Assembly: GCF_024169315.1 (NCBI RefSeq)
Contig: NZ_JALJWR010000001.1
Location: forward strand, 6,064,501-6,128,500
Source of the DNA: Pseudomonas migulae
GTDB taxonomy: Bacteria > Pseudomonadota > Gammaproteobacteria > Pseudomonadales > Pseudomonadaceae
DNA length: 64,000 bases
Direction of reading: 5' to 3'
This document shows, piece by piece, positions 57,978 through 64,000 of the stretch (position 1 is its first letter; every line of letters starts with the position of its first letter). The notes under the pieces were generated by a model. It saw only the letters and a list, made by a program, of their open reading frames with translations, had not been told where the DNA came from and did not search any database. A program made the translations under genes and the position numbers.

Positions 57978-59993
57978 ATGTCTGAATTCCAGCTAGTCAC
58001 CCGCTTCGAGCCCGCCGGCGATCAGCCGGAAGCCATTCGCCTGATGGTCGAGGGCATCGAAGCCGGGCTGGCGCACCAGACGTTGCTCGGTGTGACCGGC
58101 TCGGGCAAGACGTTCAGCATCGCCAATGTCATCGCCCAGGTTCAGCGCCCGACGCTGGTCCTGGCGCCGAACAAGACCCTGGCCGCGCAGTTGTACGGTG
58201 AATTCAAGGCGTTCTTTCCGAACAACGCCGTCGAGTACTTCGTTTCCTATTACGACTACTACCAGCCCGAAGCCTACGTGCCGTCCTCGGACACCTTCAT
58301 CGAGAAAGACGCCTCGATCAACGATCACATCGAGCAGATGCGGCTCTCGGCGACCAAAGCGTTGCTGGAGCGCAAGGACGCGATCATCGTCACCACGGTG
58401 TCGTGCATCTACGGCCTGGGCAGCCCGGAAACCTATTTGAAAATGGTGTTGCACGTGGATCGGGGCGACAAGCTCGATCAGCGCGCCTTGCTGCGTCGCC
58501 TGGCGGACCTGCAATACACCCGCAACGACATGGATTTCGCCCGCGCGACGTTCCGCGTGCGCGGTGATGTGATCGACATCCACCCGGCAGAATCCGATTT
58601 CGAAGCGATCCGCATCGAGCTGTTCGATGACGAAGTCGAGAGCCTGTCGGCCTTCGATCCGCTGACCGGCGAGGTGATCCGCAAGTTGCCGCGCTTCACC
58701 TTCTACCCGAAAAGCCACTACGTGACGCCGCGAGAAACCCTGCTCGGCGCCATCGAAGGGATCAAGGTCGAGTTGCAGGAGCGGCTGGAATACCTGCGTT
58801 CCAACAACAAACTGGTGGAAGCGCAACGCCTCGAGCAACGCACGCGTTTCGACCTGGAGATGATCCTCGAGCTGGGCTACTGCAACGGCATCGAAAACTA
58901 CTCGCGCTACCTCTCGGGTCGTGCCTCCGGTGAAGCGCCGCCGACGTTGTTCGATTACTTGCCGGCCGATGCCTTGCTGGTGATCGACGAATCCCACGTC
59001 AGCGTGCCGCAGGTCGGCGCGATGTATAAGGGCGACCGCTCACGTAAAGAAACGCTGGTGGAGTACGGCTTCCGTCTGCCTTCGGCGCTGGACAACCGGC
59101 CGATGCGCTTCGACGAATTCGAAGGCATCAGCCCGCAGACGATTTTTGTCTCGGCCACGCCGGGCAACTATGAGGCGGAACATGCCGGTCGCGTGGTCGA
59201 GCAACTGGTGCGCCCGACCGGTCTGGTGGACCCGCAAATCGAAATCCGTCCGGCGCTGACCCAGGTCGACGATCTGCTTTCGGAAATCACCAAGCGTGTC
59301 GCCCTTGAAGAGCGGGTGTTGGTCACCACGCTGACCAAGCGTATGTCCGAAGACTTGACCGATTACCTGGCCGACCACGGCGTGCGCGTGCGTTATCTGC
59401 ACTCGGACATCGATACCGTGGAGCGCGTCGAAATCATCCGCGATTTGCGTCTAGGCACGTTTGATGTGCTGGTGGGGATCAACCTGCTGCGTGAGGGCCT
59501 GGACATGCCGGAAGTATCCTTGGTCGCGATTCTCGATGCGGACAAGGAAGGCTTCCTGCGCTCCGAACGCTCGCTGATCCAGACCATCGGACGTGCGGCG
59601 CGAAACCTCAACGGTCGGGCGATTCTCTATGCAGACCGGATCACCGGTTCCATGGAGCGGGCGATCGGCGAAACCGAGCGTCGTCGCGACAAACAGATTG
59701 CCTTCAACCTCGCCAACGGCATTACGCCAAAGGGTGTGTTCAAGGACGTTGCCGACATCATGGAAGGCGCCACCGTGCCGGGTTCGCGCAGCAAGAAGCG
59801 CAAAGGCATGGCCAAGGCCGCCGAGGAAAGTGCCAAGTACGAAGCGGAATTGCGTTCGCCGGGAGAAGTCGCCAAGCGCATCAAGGCCTTGGAAGAGAAG
59901 ATGTACGCCTTGGCTCGCGACCTCGAATTCGAAGCGGCGGCGCAGATGCGCGATGAGATTACCAAGCTGCGGGAGCGGTTGATTGCTGTTTGA
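57978..59993 (+). CDS. uvrB: UvrABC excinuclease subunit B
   Basis: A 671-residue DNA-damage recognition helicase-like protein. Walker A GVTGSGKT (about 40-47), beta-hairpin [20 protein letters not shown]-like [14 protein letters not shown] motif VI, and a C-terminal UvrC-interacting UVR motif ([25 protein letters not shown]). ATG 57978 ([16 protein letters not shown]) is the family start. A REP repeat follows. Confidence 0.97.
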   Translation: MSEFQLVTRFEPAGDQPEAIRLMVEGIEAGLAHQTLLGVTGSGKTFSIANVIAQVQRPTLVLAPNKTLAAQLYGEFKAFFPNNAVEYFVSYYDYYQPEAYVPSSDTFIEKDASINDHIEQMRLSATKALLERKDAIIVTTVSCIYGLGSPETYLKMVLHVDRGDKLDQRALLRRLADLQYTRNDMDFARATFRVRGDVIDIHPAESDFEAIRIELFDDEVESLSAFDPLTGEVIRKLPRFTFYPKSHYVTPRETLLGAIEGIKVELQERLEYLRSNNKLVEAQRLEQRTRFDLEMILELGYCNGIENYSRYLSGRASGEAPPTLFDYLPADALLVIDESHVSVPQVGAMYKGDRSRKETLVEYGFRLPSALDNRPMRFDEFEGISPQTIFVSATPGNYEAEHAGRVVEQLVRPTGLVDPQIEIRPALTQVDDLLSEITKRVALEERVLVTTLTKRMSEDLTDYLADHGVRVRYLHSDIDTVERVEIIRDLRLGTFDVLVGINLLREGLDMPEVSLVAILDADKEGFLRSERSLIQTIGRAARNLNGRAILYADRITGSMERAIGETERRRDKQIAFNLANGITPKGVFKDVADIMEGATVPGSRSKKRKGMAKAAEESAKYEAELRSPGEVAKRIKALEEKMYALARDLEFEAAAQMRDEITKLRERLIAV

Positions 59994-60010
59994 TTTGCGT
60001 TGACTGTATG

Positions 60011-60113
60011 GGCCTCATCGCGGGCAAGCCCGCTGCCACAGTGATCGAGGGCGCTCACACATTTTTTGAGCACCCGCAGCCCCTGTGGGAGCGGGCTTGC
60101 CCGCGATGAGGCC
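60011..60113. repeat. REP-type inverted repeat pair (variant class B)
   Basis: 30-bp arms at 60011-60040 and 60084-60113 (GGCCTCATCGCGGGCAAGCC...), one mismatch. Lies between uvrB and the convergent efflux gene. Confidence 0.88.
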
Positions 60114-60136
60114 AGTCAGGGCGATACAAATATCAA

Positions 60137-61687
60137 CTAGTGCGCCTCACCAGCCTTCAACCCCGGCGGCAATTTCCTGGTCAACAACACCGCAATCATG
60201 CTGATCCCCAGCGCAATCCCGACAAAATGAAACGCATCGTTGTAAGCCATGATCGATGCCTGCTGATGGGCAATCTCGCTGAGCTTGCCCAGCGCCGCTG
60301 ATTCACTGCCAAACCGGTCCGTCAACGACGCCATGCGCTCGGCCACCTGCGGGTTGCTCGGCACGATAGATTCACGCAAATAATCAAAGTAGGTCTTGGT
60401 CCGTGCATCCAGCAACGTGGCGAGGAGGGCGATGCCGATCGCGCCGCCGAGGTTGCGCAGGATGTTGAACAGGCTCGACGCCGACCCCGCATCCTGCGGC
60501 AGGATGTACGCGGTGGCGATCAGCGAGATCGTCACCATGATCAACGGCTGGCCCAGCGCACGGATGATCTGGATCTGATTGAACTGCGGTCCGGCAAAGT
60601 CCGGGTTCAACACGCCCGAGGAAAAACTCGCCAGGCCGAATAAACCGAACCCCAGCGTGCACAGCCATTTCGGTGAAATGACCTTCATCAGTTTTGGCAC
60701 CAGCGGAATCAGGAACAGCTGCGGCACGCCCATCCACATGATCACTTCGCCGATCTGCAGGGCGTTGTAGTTCTGGATCTGCGCCAGGTACAACGGCAAC
60801 AGATAGATCGAGCCATACAACCCGACGCCCATCCCGATGCTGGAAATGCTCGATAAGCCGAAGTTGCGATTGCCCAGGATGCCAAGGTTGATCAGCGGGT
60901 TGGGCTTGGAAAATTGCACGATCACAAAGGTGATCAGGCTGATCAGCGCGATGCTGCCGAGCGCTACGATCAGGTCCGATTCCAGCCAGTCCTTGCGATG
61001 GCCTTCCTCCAGAAAAACCTGCAAACAACCGAGGCCGATGCCGAGGGTGACAATTCCGGTGTAATCGGTGCTTTTCAGCAGTTCCCAGTGCGCTTCTTTC
61101 TTCTCCAGGCCATACATCAGGCCGGCGATCATGATCAGGCCCGGCGGGATGTTGATGTAGAAAATGTATTCCCAGCCCCAGTTTTCCGTCAGCCAGCCGC
61201 CGAGGGTCGGGCCGATGGAGGGTGCGAACGTTGCGGTCATGGCAAACATTGCCATGCCTTTGGCGCGGTGGTGTTCAGGAAGTTTGATCAGCGTCAGGGT
61301 GAACGCCAGAGGGATCAGCGCGCCGCCGGTGAAGCCTTGCAGCGCACGAAAAATGATCATGCTTTCCAGGCTCCACGCCATGGAGCAAAGCAGGGAAGCG
61401 GCAAGAAATCCGAGTGAGACCCACACCGCCAAACGGCGCGCCGAGAGCAGCTGCACCAGCCACGCCGTCAGCGGAATCATGATGATTTCCGCGACCAGGT
61501 ACGACGTGGAAATCCACGAGCCTTCTTCCAGGGTCGCCGACAGCGCGCCCTGAATATCCTTGAGCGAAGAGTTGGTGATCTGGATGTCGAGCACCGCCAT
61601 GAACGCGCCGAGCATCACGCTCATCACCGCGATCCAGTCCCGCCGGGTCGGTTCGCCGGCGGGGCGGATCAGTTGATCACCGGCCAT
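60137..61687 (-). CDS. DHA2-family MFS multidrug efflux transporter (EmrB type)
   Basis: A 516-residue inner-membrane transporter with 14 predicted helices. DHA2/EmrB features: DWIAVMSVMLGAFMAVLDIQITNSSLKDIQGAL (TM1 with D-x-T/N motif), the loop motif WVSLGFLAASLLCSMAWSLESMI and LAFTLTLIKLPEHHRAKGMAMFAMTATFAPSIGPTLGGWL (motif C, GPxxGG). It overlaps the membrane fusion protein gene by 11 bp. With it and an outer-membrane channel encoded elsewhere it would form a tripartite pump. Confidence 0.93.
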   Translation of the reverse strand: MAGDQLIRPAGEPTRRDWIAVMSVMLGAFMAVLDIQITNSSLKDIQGALSATLEEGSWISTSYLVAEIIMIPLTAWLVQLLSARRLAVWVSLGFLAASLLCSMAWSLESMIIFRALQGFTGGALIPLAFTLTLIKLPEHHRAKGMAMFAMTATFAPSIGPTLGGWLTENWGWEYIFYINIPPGLIMIAGLMYGLEKKEAHWELLKSTDYTGIVTLGIGLGCLQVFLEEGHRKDWLESDLIVALGSIALISLITFVIVQFSKPNPLINLGILGNRNFGLSSISSIGMGVGLYGSIYLLPLYLAQIQNYNALQIGEVIMWMGVPQLFLIPLVPKLMKVISPKWLCTLGFGLFGLASFSSGVLNPDFAGPQFNQIQIIRALGQPLIMVTISLIATAYILPQDAGSASSLFNILRNLGGAIGIALLATLLDARTKTYFDYLRESIVPSNPQVAERMASLTDRFGSESAALGKLSEIAHQQASIMAYNDAFHFVGIALGISMIAVLLTRKLPPGLKAGEAH

Positions 61688-62726
61688 CGTCAGGGGCGTC
61701 TTTGATGTTCACTTTGGCGGTGACCGACATGCCCGGACGAATCTTGCCGTGCAGCGGACTGTCCGCGGCGAAGGTCAGTTTTACCGGAATTCGTTGTACG
61801 ACTTTGGTGAAGTTGCCGGTGGCGTTGTCCGGGGGCAACAGGCTGAACTGCGCGCCTGAGGCGGCGAACAGGCTGTCGACTCGCGCTTCAATCGGCGTGT
61901 CGCTGTAGGCGTCGAAAGTCAGTTCGGCTTTCTGGCCGGGCTGCATGTGGCCGATCTGGGTTTCCTTGAAGTTGGCCTGAATCCAGATGTCCTGGTCCGG
62001 GACGATCGACATCAGGTAAGCGCCGGCCTGCACGTATTGGCCTTCGCGGGCGGCACGCTGACCAATAAGGCCGCTGATGGGGGCGTGGATTTCGCTGCGG
62101 GTCAGGTTCAGTTCAGCCTGGGCCAGATCGGTTTTGGCGTTGGCGATCATGGCGTCGAGGCGCTTGATTTCGGCGCTCAGGGAATTGACTTGCTGGCGCT
62201 GACTTTGTGCGTCCGCCTGGGCCTTGATCACCTGCGAGCGGGCGATGTGGTTGTCGGCGGAGAGGGTGGTCACCCGTTCTTCCGAAACATAGCCGGGTTT
62301 ACGCAGGGTTTGCGCGCGGGACAAGTCGATCTGCGAGCGACCGAGGCTGGCCTGGCTGGAGGCGACTTGCGCGTCGCTTGCGGCAATCAGGCTGGCTTGC
62401 TGGGTCAGTTTGCTCTGGGCTTGCAGGCGTTCGGCCTGGCGGGTGGCGAGCGTGGCGTTGGCGCGATCGACGGCGAGGTGGAAGTCATCGCCTTCGAGCT
62501 TGATCAGCAACTGGCCTTTCTCGACGTGCTGGTTGTCCTGCACCAGCACCTGATCAATGCGCGCGCCCAACTGGCTCGACACACGGGTGATCTCGCCCTG
62601 GACATAGGCGTTGTCGGTGCTTTCATAAAACCGTCCCTTGAAGAACCACTGGGCAAAAAAGCCCCCGGCAATCAGCAGGACGATCAACAGGAAAATAAAC
62701 AGGCGACGCTTGAGTTGGGCAGGCAT
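61677..62726 (-). CDS. HlyD/EmrA-family membrane fusion protein
   Basis: A 349-residue adaptor with one N-terminal transmembrane segment (LFIFLLIVLLIAGGFFAQWFF), a lipoyl-like domain (YVQGEITRVSSQLGARIDQVLVQDNQHVEKGQLL), a long alpha-helical coiled-coil hairpin (about 95-200), and a beta-barrel domain (IHAPISGLIGQRAAREGQYVQAG). ATG 62726 (MPAQLKRR) is chosen over 62783, whose 19-residue leader is unusual. Pairs with the EmrB-type gene. Confidence 0.92.
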   Translation of the reverse strand: MPAQLKRRLFIFLLIVLLIAGGFFAQWFFKGRFYESTDNAYVQGEITRVSSQLGARIDQVLVQDNQHVEKGQLLIKLEGDDFHLAVDRANATLATRQAERLQAQSKLTQQASLIAASDAQVASSQASLGRSQIDLSRAQTLRKPGYVSEERVTTLSADNHIARSQVIKAQADAQSQRQQVNSLSAEIKRLDAMIANAKTDLAQAELNLTRSEIHAPISGLIGQRAAREGQYVQAGAYLMSIVPDQDIWIQANFKETQIGHMQPGQKAELTFDAYSDTPIEARVDSLFAASGAQFSLLPPDNATGNFTKVVQRIPVKLTFAADSPLHGKIRPGMSVTAKVNIKDAPDDGR

Positions 62727-62946
62727 GGGGCAAACTGTAGTCGAGAAATTGTAAGGAAAGTTATCAGCAGAAGAATCTGGCATACAGTCGATAGTGGGTA
62801 AATGCCATCGGCTGATAATCCATCATTCATCCCGGCCCGAGCCCGTTGTAGACGCAAACTTGGCTTAAATGCCCTGCTTACTGGAGCCGGGCGGGCAACG
62901 CCTGTTACCATTCGCCCTTTGTTTTATCTTCATTTCGAGACTTGCC

Positions 62947-64000
62947 ATGACCACCGTCCGCACGCGCATCGCGCCATCGCCTACCGGGGACCCCCACGTA
63001 GGTACCGCTTACATCGCACTGTTCAACTACTGCTTTGCCAAGCAGCACGGCGGTGAGTTCATCCTGCGGATCGAAGACACCGATCAGTTGCGTTCGACCC
63101 GCGAGTCCGAACAGCAGATTTTCGACGCCCTGCGCTGGTTGGGGATCGACTGGAGCGAAGGCCCGGACGTCGGTGGCCCGCACGGTCCGTACCGTCAAAG
63201 CGAGCGTGGCGACATCTATCAGAAGTACTGCCAGCAACTGGTCGAGATGGGGCACGCGTTCCCGTGCTTCTGCACCGCCGAAGAACTGGACCAGATGCGC
63301 GCCGAGCAAATGGCCCGTGGCGAAACCCCGCGTTACGACGGCCGTGCGCTGTTGCTGTCCAAGGAAGAAGTCGCGCGCCGTCTGGCCGCTGGCGAGCCGC
63401 ACGTGATCCGCATGAAAGTGCCGAGCGAAGGCGTGTGCGTGGTCCCGGACATGCTGCGTGGCGACGTCGAGATCCCGTGGGATCGCATGGACATGCAAGT
63501 GCTGATGAAGACCGACGGCCTGCCGACGTACTTCCTGGCCAACGTGGTCGATGACCACCTGATGGGCATCACCCACGTTCTGCGCGGCGAAGAATGGCTG
63601 CCTTCGGCACCGAAACTGATTCTTCTGTACGAATACTTCGGCTGGGAACAACCGGAGCTGTGCTACATGCCGCTGCTGCGTAACCCGGACAAGAGCAAGC
63701 TGTCCAAGCGCAAGAACCCGACCTCGGTGACGTTCTACGAGCGCATGGGCTTCATGCCCGAAGCGATGCTCAACTACCTGGGACGCATGGGCTGGTCGAT
63801 GCCGGACGAGCGCGAGAAGTTCTCGTTGCAGGAAATGGTCGACAACTTCGACCTGAGCCGCGTCTCCCTCGGTGGGCCGATTTTCGACATCGAGAAGCTG
63901 TCGTGGCTCAACGGCCAGTGGCTGCGTGACTTGCCGGTGGAAGAGTTCGCCTCGCGCCTGCAAACCTGGGCCCTCAACCCTGAATACATGATGAAGATCG
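62947..64000 (+). CDS. gltX: Glutamyl-tRNA synthetase, 3'-truncated by window edge
   Basis: 351 residues of class Ic GluRS, which charges tRNA-Glu. HIGH motif variant [14 protein letters not shown] (about 9-22), the zinc-binding-like CFCTAEE region, [28 protein letters not shown] and the KMSKS variant SKLSKRKNP (about 250). The frame is open to the last base, so about 140 C-terminal residues lie outside the window. ATG 62947. Confidence 0.97.
   Translation, partial: MTTVRTRIAPSPTGDPHVGTAYIALFNYCFAKQHGGEFILRIEDTDQLRSTRESEQQIFDALRWLGIDWSEGPDVGGPHGPYRQSERGDIYQKYCQQLVEMGHAFPCFCTAEELDQMRAEQMARGETPRYDGRALLLSKEEVARRLAAGEPHVIRMKVPSEGVCVVPDMLRGDVEIPWDRMDMQVLMKTDGLPTYFLANVVDDHLMGITHVLRGEEWLPSAPKLILLYEYFGWEQPELCYMPLLRNPDKSKLSKRKNPTSVTFYERMGFMPEAMLNYLGRMGWSMPDEREKFSLQEMVDNFDLSRVSLGGPIFDIEKLSWLNGQWLRDLPVEEFASRLQTWALNPEYMMKI

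Overview
The window looks like a chromosomal segment of a fluorescens-group Pseudomonas. The evidence is its GC-rich coding style, the gene order sthA / glycerophosphodiesterase / PilZ / lolCDE, the order mlaA / PilZ / rssB / rssC / tal / dusA, the uvrB-gltX end with a tRNA-Asn, and paired intergenic REP-type inverted repeats built on GCGGGCAAGCC/TCGCTCC or GTGGGAGCGGGCTTGC. No IS element, integrase, prophage or CRISPR array was seen. Both edges cut genes: sthA lacks its N-terminus and gltX lacks its C-terminus.

Layout. 1-14100 is core: sthA, lipid and c-di-GMP genes, the Lol lipoprotein exporter, the copper-sensing pair cinRS divergent from cinA-queF, mlaA and the rssBC phosphatase/antagonist pair. 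14100-20100 holds a transaldolase with an internal 33-bp tandem duplication, a HigBA-type toxin-antitoxin, an orphan AbrB-like gene, dusA, small membrane and lipoprotein genes, a candidate structured RNA, and a PheC-like binding protein. 20100-25300 is a copper island: a copZ-like chaperone behind a CueR-type promoter, a Met-rich secreted protein, and copABCD behind a CopR/CinR box. 25300-35600 is mixed: a divergent pair of L,D-transpeptidases, a LysR/HAD/class II aldolase group, a diguanylate cyclase, xthA, an arylamine N-acetyltransferase and brnTA. 35800-37400 is a nucleobase permease behind two palindromes.

37400-55320 is the most distinctive region, an aromatic catabolic island. On the minus strand lie antABC (anthranilate to catechol), then a complete branched-chain-amino-acid-type ABC transporter with an arylformamidase-like hydrolase, then a second complete Rieske dioxygenase (reductase, alpha, beta). 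These are followed by an isochorismatase-fold protein without its catalytic triad, a short-chain dehydrogenase and a dienelactone hydrolase-SnoaL fusion. An OprD-type porin and two tandem AraC regulators lie divergently. My inference is that the second dioxygenase and hydrolases process an imported aromatic, perhaps an N-substituted or indolic compound, that feeds the anthranilate/catechol route. The substrate is not known. 55400-64000 returns to core genes: tRNA-Asn, an aromatic aminotransferase, uvrB, an EmrAB-type efflux pair and gltX.

Copper control links distant parts of the window. A perfect CTGACA-N5-GTAAT box precedes cinA, and a one-mismatch copy precedes copA, which has no adjacent two-component system. 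A 19-bp-spaced MerR-type promoter precedes the copZ-like gene. All functional calls rest on reading translated sequence and motifs; no database search was run.
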